64,000 nucleotides of DNA from Colwellia sp. BRX10-3 (GTDB taxonomy: Bacteria; Pseudomonadota; Gammaproteobacteria; Enterobacterales; Alteromonadaceae), in assembly GCF_014077505.1 (NCBI RefSeq), contig NZ_JACGWA010000002.1:62001-126000 (forward strand), written 5' to 3'. This document shows, one piece after another, positions 30,161 to 38,902 of this stretch. The position numbers and the translations under genes were made by a program. Below the pieces are notes generated by a model. It made no database searches and had not been told where the DNA came from. It saw nothing but the letters and a program-made list of their open reading frames with translations. Position 1 is the first letter of the stretch, and each line of letters starts with the position of its first letter.

Positions 30161-30601
30161 TTATTTAATATCAATAGGATGATAACCTATTACGTGATTG
30201 CTCCTTTGGATTAAACTATTAAATTCATCTCTAATTTCTTTCGATTTTTCTTCGCCTTCTTGTTTGTTAAAGGCTTGCATCCACTTTATTCCTTCTGCGG
30301 ATATTTCCCATTCCATAGATGAATAGCCCTCTTTTAATGTCCATGCTGTAGCCATATCCCATTCACCACTTTGCAGCCTGACAATATAAGGTACTTGAGT
30401 CCCTGCTGTTTTAGACGCCGGAAAATAATGCTCTTTGATTATTTCCATAGCTCTATCGGCTTTTCCGGGTTTGAAATCGGTATAAGTGATAGATAGATAT
30501 TCAACGTTTGCTAACTTTTTAGGTTTTTGTTCTTCTGCATCAACCATAAACGGCAATACAGTTAACAAAAAAGCTAAACTAGAAATGATAGCTTTATTCA
30601 T
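30161..30601 (-). CDS. Secreted small protein of unknown function
   Basis: A 146-residue protein with a Sec signal peptide (about residues 1-22, ending MVDA). The mature part (YLSITYTDFKPGKADRAMEIIKEHYFPAS, then WDMATAWTLKEG) has the alternating beta/alpha pattern of ferredoxin-like dimeric alpha-beta barrel proteins (NIPSNAP/antibiotic-monooxygenase-like), but I do not assign it to a family. It is inserted between relA and mazG, which are close neighbours in E. coli, and is divergent from mazG. Confidence 0.7.
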   Translation of the reverse strand: MNKAIISSLAFLLTVLPFMVDAEEQKPKKLANVEYLSITYTDFKPGKADRAMEIIKEHYFPASKTAGTQVPYIVRLQSGEWDMATAWTLKEGYSSMEWEISAEGIKWMQAFNKQEGEEKSKEIRDEFNSLIQRSNHVIGYHPIDIK

Positions 30602-30810
30602 TATTATGTTCCTTTTGTAAAGTTTATGTTTCTACTGCATGTTTGAATTACCCCACAAGCTTAGTACATAAAATATACAATCACGAATTGCCAATATCTA
30701 AACGCTAATGAATATAATATATTTGCTTAATATGATGAAGTAGGATGCTACGCTAATTACACAAAGCAGTATGAACATACCGTTAAGGTAAATAATCAGG
30801 ATATTAAATA

Positions 30811-31611
30811 ATGTTGAACGATAAACCCTCAATATCAAAGCTTCGCTGGATCATGTCTGAACTGCGCAATCCTGAAACGGGTTGTCCTTGGGACTTAAAG
30901 CAAACTTTTACATCTATTATTCCTCATACGCTTGAAGAGGCTTACGAAGTGGCTGACGCCATAGAGCAAGAAGAATTTACTGAATTGGAAAAAGAGCTAG
31001 GTGATTTATTGTTTCAAGTGGTGTTTTATAGCCAACTTGGCGCGGAAGAAAAGCGTTTTGATTTTGATAGCGTAGTAAGTGCCATTTGTGAAAAGTTGAT
31101 TCGCCGTCATCCACATGTTTTTGCCAGTAGTGATTTTCAATCAGATGTTGAAGTTAAAGCCAACTGGGAAAATGAGAAAGCGAAAGAGCGCCAGCAAAAA
31201 AACAAGGATACTAATTTAAGTATATTGGCTGATATTCCACGTAATTTACCAGCGTTATCACAAGCGGTAAAAATTCAAAAACGCTGTGCGCATGTCGGTT
31301 TTGACTGGCACAATATTGATGATGTTTTTGCTAAAGTTGAAGAAGAAGTTTTAGAAGTTAAAGCCGAGTTACATCGTGACGATACTGCTTTGGCGGAAGA
31401 GTTAGGTGATTTGATGTTTGCCGTAGTCAATTTATGTCGACATGCTAAACAAGACCCTGAAGCGTTATTACGTCAAGCAAATAATAAGTTTACCAAGCGC
31501 TTTTATGGTGTTGAAGCACAAGTGAATAATGCCGATAAAAGTTTTGAACAGCATTCTTTAGACGAACTTGAAGCCTTTTGGCAACAAGTTAAAGTTACTG
31601 AAAAATCATAA
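30811..31611 (+). CDS. mazG: Nucleoside triphosphate pyrophosphohydrolase MazG
   Basis: Hydrolyses all canonical NTPs to NMP and PPi; in E. coli it moderates ppGpp signalling and starvation survival. The 266-residue protein has two MazG repeats, each with an EExxD-type metal-binding helix (EEAYEVADAIEQ...ELGDLLFQVVF and EEEVLEVKAEL...ELGDLMFAVVN). Full length. Position after relA is conserved apart from the intervening small gene. Confidence 0.96.
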   Translation: MLNDKPSISKLRWIMSELRNPETGCPWDLKQTFTSIIPHTLEEAYEVADAIEQEEFTELEKELGDLLFQVVFYSQLGAEEKRFDFDSVVSAICEKLIRRHPHVFASSDFQSDVEVKANWENEKAKERQQKNKDTNLSILADIPRNLPALSQAVKIQKRCAHVGFDWHNIDDVFAKVEEEVLEVKAELHRDDTALAEELGDLMFAVVNLCRHAKQDPEALLRQANNKFTKRFYGVEAQVNNADKSFEQHSLDELEAFWQQVKVTEKS

Positions 31612-31661
31612 CCTGAAATTTAATATTAATAAAACTTATCAAATAGCATAGCGAGGTAAAA

Positions 31662-32462
31662 ATGAGTTCACTACCTAAATTAGTCGACAGTAAAATAACA
31701 CTCAGTAATAAAGTGGTTACCTTGAGGTTTAATCGCCACGATGTCCGAAATGCTTTAACAGGCACCGCAATAGCAGACGATATTGTTAATACTGTTGAAT
31801 GGATTAATCGCACACCTGAAATAGCGGTGCTGATTATCACCGGTGATGGCTCAGCATTTTCTTCAGGCGGCAATATTAAGGACATGGCTGAGCGAGCAGG
31901 CGACTTTGCCGGTGATGTGCAAGCGCTAGAAAGACGTTATCGAGAAGGTATTCAGCGCATCCCGTTAGCCTTGCACAAATTAGAAGTACCGGTAATTGCC
32001 GCAGTAAATGGTCCTGCAATAGGCGCAGGTTTTGATATTGCCAATATGTGCGATATAATAATTGCCTCGACAAAAGCTAAGTTTGGTGAAACCTTTGTTA
32101 ACTTAGGAATTATTCCTGGCGATGGTGGCGCATGGTTTATGCAACGCTTAATTGGTTATCAAAAGGCCGCAGAGTTAACCTTTACGGGTCGTGTAATTGA
32201 TGCTGTAGAAGCAAAAGAAATAGGTATTGTATTAGATGTTGTTGAGCCTGAAAACTTAATCGAAAGAGTGAACAAGCTTGCAAGTGAAATAGCGGCTAAA
32301 CCAGTAGCGTCGTTACGGTTAACAAAGCGATTAATGAAGTTAGCACAACGCACTGAATTGCCAGACTTTCTTGATATTTGTGCGGTTTTTCAGGGTATGT
32401 GTCATAACAACCCAGAGCACTTGGCTGCGGTAAATACTATGATTGAAAAACTAGCAAAATAA
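31662..32462 (+). CDS. Enoyl-CoA hydratase/isomerase (crotonase) family protein
   Basis: A 266-residue crotonase-fold protein. The CoA-binding/oxyanion segments are seen in SAFSSGGNIKDM and AVNGPAIGAGFDIANMCDI; a Glu in KFGETFVNLGIIPGDGG lies at the position of a catalytic Glu. It is likely an enoyl-CoA hydratase of fatty-acid or branched-chain degradation, substrate unknown. GAGG lies before the ATG. It is 50 bp after mazG and ends toward ltaE; an 8-bp hairpin (ACTAAGGG/CCCTTAGT, 32491-32521) follows. Confidence 0.88.
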   Translation: MSSLPKLVDSKITLSNKVVTLRFNRHDVRNALTGTAIADDIVNTVEWINRTPEIAVLIITGDGSAFSSGGNIKDMAERAGDFAGDVQALERRYREGIQRIPLALHKLEVPVIAAVNGPAIGAGFDIANMCDIIIASTKAKFGETFVNLGIIPGDGGAWFMQRLIGYQKAAELTFTGRVIDAVEAKEIGIVLDVVEPENLIERVNKLASEIAAKPVASLRLTKRLMKLAQRTELPDFLDICAVFQGMCHNNPEHLAAVNTMIEKLAK

Positions 32463-32604
32463 ATATCGTTCAGGATATACAAAACCGGTTACTAAGGGTT
32501 AACTAACGAGTCTCCCTTAGTCATTCATAACACTAAGTTTTTACACTCAGTATTTGTACTTAAGCTTCTGACTCCAAAATATTTATTCGCTTGCTTTAGC
32601 GGTA

Positions 32605-33624
32605 TTACTTCCCTAGTGTTAAAGCGCCGCTCAACTGTGTTATAAAGTTATCAATATCCGCTTTATCAATATCTAGGTGCGTAACTAGTCGCATAGGGTT
32701 ACCAGAGGTTAGCAATATACTCTTGGCTTTGAATTGGACTACTAAATCTGCAATATCAATGTTTTCAGCGAATGTAGCAAATACCATGTTAGTTTCAACT
32801 TGGGCTAAGTTCACTGAAACGTTATCAAGCTGATTTAAGGCCTTAGCCAAATACTGAGCATTGTCATGATCTTGTTGTAGTTTTGCTGGATTTTGTTCCA
32901 GTGCTATTTTTGCCGCCGCGGCAATAATACCAGCTTGGCGCATGCCACCACCCACCACTTTTCGCCAACGCTTAGCACTTTTTATCAAAGCTTCTGAACC
33001 GAGTAATATTGAACCTATCGGTGCGCCGAGGCCTTTTGATAAGCAAATAGACATCGAATCTACGTGTTGGCAAATCTCTGTAATATCGATATTTAATGCA
33101 CTGGCCGCATTGTAAACACGCGCACCGTCTAAATGTAAGGCGAGGTTATTTTGCTGAGTAAACTCACGTGCTTTTGCCATGTACTCCAACGATAGTACTT
33201 TACCGTTAATGGTGTTCTCAATACTGAGTAATGTGGTACGAGCAAAGTGAGAGTCATCAGGCTTAATTGCTGCCGCCAGCTTTTTGAAACACAAGGTACC
33301 GTCTTTCTCATTCGCTATGGGTTGTGGTTGAATTGACCCTAAAACAGCCGCGCCACCGCCTTCAAATTTATAGTTATGCGCTTGCTGGCCACAAAGGTAT
33401 TCATCGCCCCGTTGGCAATGTGCCATTAAGGCTAACAAATTAGCTTGCGTGCCTGAGCTACAAAACATCGCACTGGCAAATCCGTGGCGTTTAGCGGCCC
33501 ATAATTCAAGCTCGTTAACCGTAGGGTCGTCGCCATATACGTCGTCACCGACTTCCGCGTTTGCCATAGCATTGCGCATTGATTTACTAGGTCGAGTTAC
33601 CGTGTCAGAGCGAAAATCAATCAT
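32605..33624 (-). CDS. ltaE: Low-specificity L-threonine aldolase
   Basis: PLP-dependent cleavage of L-threonine or L-allo-threonine to glycine and acetaldehyde. The 339-residue protein begins MIDFRSDTVTRPS, has the family EVGDDVYGDDPTVNELE segment, HLDGARVYNA with the PLP-contacting Asp, and the Schiff-base lysine Lys197 in CLSKGLGAPIGS. Full family length. Confidence 0.95.
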   Translation of the reverse strand: MIDFRSDTVTRPSKSMRNAMANAEVGDDVYGDDPTVNELELWAAKRHGFASAMFCSSGTQANLLALMAHCQRGDEYLCGQQAHNYKFEGGGAAVLGSIQPQPIANEKDGTLCFKKLAAAIKPDDSHFARTTLLSIENTINGKVLSLEYMAKAREFTQQNNLALHLDGARVYNAASALNIDITEICQHVDSMSICLSKGLGAPIGSILLGSEALIKSAKRWRKVVGGGMRQAGIIAAAAKIALEQNPAKLQQDHDNAQYLAKALNQLDNVSVNLAQVETNMVFATFAENIDIADLVVQFKAKSILLTSGNPMRLVTHLDIDKADIDNFITQLSGALTLGK

Positions 33625-33669
33625 GGTTAGCCTTTGTTAATCAAATTTTAATAGTGAGTATAATTAAAC

Positions 33670-33693
33670 AAAAAAGGCATCCGATAAGATGCC
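33670..33693 (-). terminator. Terminator after the YebC-family gene
   Basis: On the minus strand GGCATC-loop-GATGCC is followed by TTTTTTGTTT, just past the stop of the YebC-family gene and before ltaE. Confidence 0.8.
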
Positions 33694-33719
33694 ATCAATT
33701 CATATGTTTTTCGAGAGTG

Positions 33720-34448
33720 TTATTCTTCAGCTAGCTCTGCATTGTGATAAATATTTTGTACGTCATCACAATCTTCAAGCATATTGATGAATTTTTCGAA
33801 ATTAGCTAAGTCATCTTCACCAGAAATTTCAGTGTAGGTTTGTGGTACCCAAGTAATTTCTTCTACTTCTAGTTCAACCTCAGACATACTTTCTGCAAAT
33901 TCAGTTTTAATTTTAAAGAATTCAGTATGCGGTGCGTAAACGGTAATAATACCGTCTTCGAGCTCAACATCAGTAACATCGATATCAGCCATCATTAAAT
34001 TTTCTAATACAGCCTCGTCGTCTTCACCTTTAAAGGCAAACACGGCTTGATGATCAAACATGTGTGAAACTGTGCCTGATGAACCAATTTTTGAATAAGT
34101 TTTAGTAAAACATTGGCGAACATCTTTAATCGTTCGATTACCGTTATCAGTTAGACAGTCAATAATTACCATACAGTTACCCGGTCCAAAGCCTTCGTAG
34201 CGCGATTCTACGTAATCTTCACCACCAACACCTGTAGCTTTTTCTAATGCTTTTTCAATAACATGAGTAGGAACTTGATCTTTTTTTGCTTTCTCGATAG
34301 TACGACGCAAAGAAAGGTTGCCATCGGGGTCTACACCGCCATTTTTCGCTAATACGTAAATTTCTTTACCGTACTTTGAATAAACTTTAGTTTTTTGGCC
34401 CGCAGTTTTGGCCATTGATAATTTGCGGTTTTGGTATGCTCTGCCCAT
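33720..34448 (-). CDS. YebC/PmpR-family (YeeN-like) protein
   Basis: A 242-residue protein of the YebC/TACO1 family, members of which are DNA-binding regulators and/or ribosome-associated translation factors for polyproline. The N-terminus [30 protein letters not shown] and the [26 protein letters not shown] stretch resemble the YeeN branch more than YebC itself. The acidic C-terminal domain is complete. A terminator follows the stop. Confidence 0.9.
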   Translation of the reverse strand: MGRAYQNRKLSMAKTAGQKTKVYSKYGKEIYVLAKNGGVDPDGNLSLRRTIEKAKKDQVPTHVIEKALEKATGVGGEDYVESRYEGFGPGNCMVIIDCLTDNGNRTIKDVRQCFTKTYSKIGSSGTVSHMFDHQAVFAFKGEDDEAVLENLMMADIDVTDVELEDGIITVYAPHTEFFKIKTEFAESMSEVELEVEEITWVPQTYTEISGEDDLANFEKFINMLEDCDDVQNIYHNAELAEE

Positions 34449-34609
34449 CTGAATACGTCTCGTTGCTGATAATTTAAATTTCTATGCGCTAGATTCTAAC
34501 GGGTAGCGACGGCTATTTCTAGTGCTGAACCCATTTGAGCTTTCAAATTTTAAAAAAGCATGCAAAAATTTGATCAAATCTATATGAAGTTGTTTGTTGG
34601 AGTCGTTAT

Positions 34610-35236
34610 TTGAATATAATTTTTGTCGCTGATATTTTTGGTCTTACGGATGATTTTACAAAGTTATGTCAGCAAGTTACTGCCAATGTTGAACAATTAC
34701 TTAAAGTGAAGCAACCGCTTGGGGTTAAATGCCAGCTGCATTTGATTGGCCCATATTCAGAACAAACAAAATCATTTTCCAGTGAAGAAGATGCTTATCA
34801 GTATTTTATCGAAAATGTTACTTTAGATGGCTACGTTAAAAAATTAGAGCAAAAGTTATCAGCAATATCAGGCAGTAAATTGTTAGTGGGCTTTAGTATA
34901 GGGGGCAGCGCTATTTGGCAGTTATATTCACAAAAATATGTTGAGCAAAGCTTAGCTGCTATTTGTTTTTATAGTAGCCAAATTCGGCACATGACGCAGT
35001 TAACGCCCAGTATTGAAACTAAGCTAATTTTACCTGCAACAGAACAGCACTTTTCAGTTGCCGCGCTCAGGGCTATTTTACAAGAAAAATCAATGGTCAC
35101 CATTGAGCAAAGTGAATACTTACACGGCTTTATGAATGCATTATCTAATAACTATAACCGGCATGCTTATGAGTATTATACAAAAAGGCTTGCTGAGTTA
35201 TTGTTAGAGCAATACCTTAACGAAGAGGCTAGCTAA
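34610..35236 (+). CDS. Small alpha/beta hydrolase, dienelactone-hydrolase-like
   Basis: A 208-residue cytoplasmic protein. The nucleophile elbow GFSIGG and a late HGFMN (catalytic His) fit the dienelactone hydrolase group. The segment where the catalytic Asp is expected reads LILPATEQHFS, so the acid could be Glu or missing. TTG start at 34610 with TTGGAG 7-8 bp upstream; no ATG gives the beta-1 strand. The substrate is unknown. A solitary gene between yebC-like and glsA. Confidence 0.65.
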   Translation: MNIIFVADIFGLTDDFTKLCQQVTANVEQLLKVKQPLGVKCQLHLIGPYSEQTKSFSSEEDAYQYFIENVTLDGYVKKLEQKLSAISGSKLLVGFSIGGSAIWQLYSQKYVEQSLAAICFYSSQIRHMTQLTPSIETKLILPATEQHFSVAALRAILQEKSMVTIEQSEYLHGFMNALSNNYNRHAYEYYTKRLAELLLEQYLNEEAS

Positions 35237-35280
35237 ATCGTTAGTAGTAATAAAGCGTAGCTCAAATATAACATTTGGTG

Positions 35281-36213
35281 TTAATGGTAAATCGATAAGC
35301 CTAATTCTTCGGCTAAACTAGCCACTAAGTTTGTGCCAATAACTGAGTTACCAAAAGAATTTAACGGTGGACTCCATGTACAAATAACACCATAGCTTGG
35401 CACTATGGCAATTACTCCGCCGCCAACGCCGCTTTTAGCAGGTAAGCCAATAGAAAAGGCAAATTGGCCTGACTGATCATACATACCACTGGTCGATAAT
35501 ATTGCATTAACTCTATGGGCATCTCTGGGTGTGCAGATAACTTTTTTAGTTAAAGGGTCAATACCTTTATTCGCTAAAAATAGTAAACTGGTCGCCAATT
35601 GTTCACAACTCATCGCCACTGAACATTGGGTAAAGTAATGACTTAATACTTCCGGTATTTCTGATTCTATATTGCCAAAGCTTTTCATTAAATACCCTAG
35701 CGCGGCGTTTCGGCTGCCATGGGCTAATTCTGATTGATAAACATAATTGTCGATAAATACAGCTTCATCATGAGCCAACTTACGCATAAAGCTTAAAAAG
35801 GCTAACTTACTTGAAGAAAAATGGCTAGTTAGTACGTCAGCAACCAATAATGCACCGGCGTTTATAACTGGGTTTCGCGGAATACCTTTTTCCCACTCTA
35901 ATTGGATAATAGAGTTAAATGGTTGCCCTGAAGGCTCCATATTAACGCGTTTCCACAAATCATCTCCAATACGCTTCATCGCCATGACCAAACCAAATAC
36001 TTTCGAAATACTTTGAATAGAAAAGGGCTCTTGATAGTCACCTGCGCCTGCCGTTTTACCATCAATAGTGGTAACACAAACCCCCATTTTTTCAGGGCTA
36101 ATTTCGGCTAAAGCTGGAATGTAGTCGGCCACTTTACCTTGCGTGTAAAAGCTTTGCTGCGCTGCTAGTAAGCTTTGTAATTTAACTTGCAAGTTGGAAA
36201 TGTCTTTTATCAT
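35281..36213 (-). CDS. glsA: Glutaminase
   Basis: Beta-lactamase-fold enzyme hydrolysing L-glutamine to glutamate and ammonia. The 310-residue protein shows SIQSISKVFGL (catalytic SxxK), EPSGQPFNSI, NPVINAGAL, GSRNAALGYLMKSFGN and the GLPAKSGVGGGV motif. The ATG at 36213 (MIKDISNLQ) is chosen because the 26 residues an upstream in-frame ATG would add do not look like the family. Confidence 0.95.
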   Translation of the reverse strand: MIKDISNLQVKLQSLLAAQQSFYTQGKVADYIPALAEISPEKMGVCVTTIDGKTAGAGDYQEPFSIQSISKVFGLVMAMKRIGDDLWKRVNMEPSGQPFNSIIQLEWEKGIPRNPVINAGALLVADVLTSHFSSSKLAFLSFMRKLAHDEAVFIDNYVYQSELAHGSRNAALGYLMKSFGNIESEIPEVLSHYFTQCSVAMSCEQLATSLLFLANKGIDPLTKKVICTPRDAHRVNAILSTSGMYDQSGQFAFSIGLPAKSGVGGGVIAIVPSYGVICTWSPPLNSFGNSVIGTNLVASLAEELGLSIYH

Positions 36214-36644
36214 ATAAGCGAACTTGTTTATCTGTTGAATAACTGCAATAAAGCATGAATAGGCGTTCATTATGCACAAAAAGTGATACATGCCTAGTGC
36301 TTTGTCAACGTTGAGATATTTGGACGAGTAAATTACTAACTACGAGGGAATATTCTTGGTTTTTTTATGATGTAAAACATATTGATTTTAGTTAGTTGCA
36401 ACGTCAGCTAAATAATATTTACCCTGCATTTTATTTACTATTATCTAGCTGCGTTGTGTTGACATTATTCATTAAGTTAGCTGTATGCTGATAAACCATT
36501 GTAATGAATAATGCTATATTATTACTCAACATCCCACTGACTGATTGAGATATGCTTAATTTCAATAATAAAGCTAATTGTTGAGCTTATTTCGTTAATA
36601 ATATTATTTACCATTTAAATGCTCCTATTTGAATGAATTGAGTT
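36214..36644. other. Intergenic region with a 12-bp inverted repeat
   Basis: No gene is seen in these 431 bp. CATTATTCATTA (36463-36474) and TAATGAATAATG (36502-36513) form a perfect 12-bp inverted repeat around a 27-bp loop. TTGACA at 36459-36464 resembles a -35 box but the -10 17 bp on (TGTATG) is poor, and no plus-strand gene follows within 2 kb. A smaller hairpin AAGCT/AGCTT lies near 36570-36590. Confidence 0.5.
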
Positions 36645-37160
36645 CTAATCAGATAATTCTGTTGAGTTTTCAATTTGATTTATAGGTAAAAGTTGTTTTA
36701 ATTTTTGTAAGTTACCTGCGGTAATTGCGTTGTCGTTAATGTTAACCGCCAATTCAAAATCTTCTAATGCTGCGGTTAACTGGTTTTTCCTAAATCGAGC
36801 AACACCACGGTTACTATAATTAAGTGATGTTAAATACCGTACTTTAGTACTTTGACGTTTCGCAGACTCTAAGCTATCGATAGCGTCTGTACAGGCTGTT
36901 TCTGATTTATCGCTATGAGTAACGTTAGACTGTAAATATGCAACGCATAAATTCATTTTATTAGCATAAAAATCTTGGCTTTTTTCGTTCTCGGTTAATT
37001 TTTTTATACCTGATTCTAATTTACCTTTAGTGATCTCTTCAGTACCAATAGCCCCTTTTATTATGGCTACTTGGAATACGTCATCACTGGCAAAAGCTGA
37101 ATGTGTGGCACTTAATAATATAGTGGCTAATAAGGTGTTTTTTAAAGTTAATTTCTTCAT
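36645..37160 (-). CDS. Secreted TPR-containing protein
   Basis: A 171-residue exported protein with a signal peptide (residues ~1-23, ending HSAFA). The mature protein is helical; the segment LNYSNRGVARFRKNQLTAALEDFELAVNIN is a clear TPR, with a less clear repeat before it. A role in the periplasm as a protein-binding adaptor is inference. The ATG at 37160 gives the signal peptide directly; ten extra residues from an upstream in-frame start are not needed. Confidence 0.75.
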   Translation of the reverse strand: MKKLTLKNTLLATILLSATHSAFASDDVFQVAIIKGAIGTEEITKGKLESGIKKLTENEKSQDFYANKMNLCVAYLQSNVTHSDKSETACTDAIDSLESAKRQSTKVRYLTSLNYSNRGVARFRKNQLTAALEDFELAVNINDNAITAGNLQKLKQLLPINQIENSTELSD

Positions 37161-37459
37161 TTTGTTTTCTCTATATTGGTTACGCATCAAGTTGATACAG
37201 GGCTAATATAGAGAGAAGTTGGATGACTGACAAACGATTAGAATACACTCATCAAGTGAATAATATTCACTTGTATTACCAATGCTTGAATGTGTTAGTC
37301 AGGGCTATTTATGCCAGCCTGAATATCAGTCTCTAGTGGCCTATCTGTTCCACTTTAAGATGAGCCTTAGCAAAGTGTAGCAACTGCATTTTAAAATGGA
37401 GCGGGTATAAAAGGGTAAGAGCATTATTTCTGTAAAGTTCTTACCTCAATCATAAATGA

Positions 37460-38338
37460 TTAAATTGTGAAGGTTTCTTTTACCCATTTAGCGAATAAAG
37501 ACAGCTCTGTATGGTTGTCCATATTTTCATGTTGAATAAGGTAGTACTTATCATTGGTATTTAATTCTTCATCAAATAATTTAACTAATAATTGCTCACT
37601 GAACCAGGCTTTACTCATGGGCAATGGCACTAGTGCTATCCCCATCCCTTGCTGCGCAGCTCTTGCAACACCAAACATGCTATCAAATTGGATAATTTGC
37701 TTAGGATCAAAGTCCTCAACATTGTTTTTATCAGCCCATTGATGCCAAGACCAGGGTCGTGATCTGTGTAAAATTAACGGCGTGGTTTTTAATGCGGAAA
37801 AGCCAGAGGCTTTTAATTTTTTATATAGCCTTTTGTTACATGCAGGTGCGTAACGGATAGGAAATAATTCTTGAACAATTTTCGCATTGGGTTTGCCATT
37901 AGCAAGCACAATGGATAAATCTGCCGACTGTGATGGCTGGCTACCAGATTTTACGGTTTCGAGTTGAAGATTAATTGTTGGATTGTTTTCGGACCAAAGT
38001 GATAAGCGAGGTATAAATAATTCGCTAGCAAAAAACTCCGGCAAGCTAATGACTATCGTTTGATTTTGCTGCTTTTTAGTAAACTCGGATATAGTTGACT
38101 CTAATTGATTAATTATCGGTTGAATTGACTGGTAAAACTGTTTGCCTGCACTGGTTAGTTCAATGGTTCTGGTACCACGATTGAACAAAACGATGCCTAA
38201 TTGCGTTTCAAGTTGTTTTATTTGATGACTGACTGCTGACGGAGTTAGAAATAATTGTGATGCTGCATGTTTAAAGCTTAAACATTTCGACGCAACACAA
38301 AATGAGCGCAGGCCACGTATAGGTGTTTGGATTGACAT
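37460..38338 (-). CDS. LysR-family transcriptional regulator (GcvA-like)
   Basis: A 292-residue regulator with an N-terminal winged HTH (RGLRSFCVASKCLSFKHAASQLFLTPSAVSHQIKQLE) and a C-terminal periplasmic-binding-like effector domain. The HTH resembles the GcvA/AmpR subgroup. The ATG at 38338 is preferred to one three codons upstream. The neighbouring gene on the other side of the 564-bp gap is the first subtilase, which could be a target, but no evidence beyond proximity exists. Confidence 0.88.
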   Translation of the reverse strand: MSIQTPIRGLRSFCVASKCLSFKHAASQLFLTPSAVSHQIKQLETQLGIVLFNRGTRTIELTSAGKQFYQSIQPIINQLESTISEFTKKQQNQTIVISLPEFFASELFIPRLSLWSENNPTINLQLETVKSGSQPSQSADLSIVLANGKPNAKIVQELFPIRYAPACNKRLYKKLKASGFSALKTTPLILHRSRPWSWHQWADKNNVEDFDPKQIIQFDSMFGVARAAQQGMGIALVPLPMSKAWFSEQLLVKLFDEELNTNDKYYLIQHENMDNHTELSLFAKWVKETFTI

Positions 38339-38498
38339 AGTTAACATTTATTAGTGAAGACAAAATCTATTTGCAAAACTTAAGCCGTAATTTAAGGTTA
38401 TGATTTTAATTGCTTTATTGTTTTATTCGGGTTTTGATATGCTTTTGGATGCACCATGATAGTGTGCTTGCACCAAATTAATGTTGTTAAAAATAAAT

Positions 38499-38660
38499 AA
38501 AAAAAAAGGACATCAATAGATGTCCTTGAAATAAAACAAATTAACTATGTAAAAAACGTTATGGAATCGGGGGAGATTCAAAACAAGTTCATCTTAAGGT
38601 CATTTCTTGTCGCCCGCAAACGAGATAAATTCATTTAACAGATGAATTAATTTCATGCAT
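38499..38660 (-). ncRNA. Candidate sRNA, family copy 1 (duplicated non-coding element)
   Basis: This stretch aligns end to end with 51554-51715, roughly three-quarters identical by eye, including a run shared exactly around CGAGATAAATTCATTT. Read on the minus strand it has a 5' hairpin (AATTCAT/ATGAATT), a middle hairpin GAATC-TCCCCC-GATTC with a C-rich loop, and at the 3' end AAGGACATC-loop-GATGTCC followed by nine T: a Rho-independent terminator. No ORF is conserved between copies. The organisation is that of a trans-acting sRNA; promoter and expression are not shown. Confidence 0.55.
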
Positions 38661-38788
38661 TAGCTGTGTATGTTTATATGAGGGGGCAATGTTAAAGGAG
38701 TGGTATTTTATCTTTTACTTTATTCTTTTTTTAAAATTAAAATCAATTTTTATTATTCACTGATATTTTATACAAAATAAGTCAGCTG

Positions 38789-38828
38789 TAGGGGTTTTCC
38801 CCTGTATGTACTAGGGACTGATCCTGAT
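38789..38828 (+). promoter_or_regulatory. Two-part dyad motif upstream of subtilase 1
   Basis: TAGGGGTTTTCCCCT (38789-38803) and TAGGGACTGATCCTGAT (38812-38828) are two AGG...CCT dyads 23 bp apart. The same pair with identical spacing lies upstream of subtilase 2 (48072-48111). Likely operator for a shared regulator, with the LuxR-type regulator at 47378-48016 the prime candidate. It ends 74 bp before the ATG. Confidence 0.6.
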
Positions 38829-38902
38829 AGTAAGCCATGCTGAAATCGCGTCAAATGAAGGTGTTCATAAAATATACTTTCAGAGATGGGTGGATACAAA
38901 AG

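Larger units (their letters stand above)
38339..38902. other. Intergenic region upstream of subtilase 1
   Basis: This 564-bp gap holds copy 1 of the 162-bp non-coding repeat (38499-38660) and the two-part dyad motif upstream of the subtilase (38789-38828). The rest (38340-38498 and 38661-38788) is A/T-rich with no other element recognised. Confidence 0.7.

Noticed and set aside
38661-38760. Promoter for candidate sRNA copy 1 (TATAAA near 38675 on the minus strand)
   Set aside because: A -10-like hexamer is present but no -35 at proper spacing, and the matching position in copy 2 is not conserved.
38837-38902. 22-residue N-terminal extension of subtilase 1
   Set aside because: The extension is not signal-peptide-like; ATG at 38903 gives a standard signal peptide. 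The same holds for 48123-48170 in subtilase 2.
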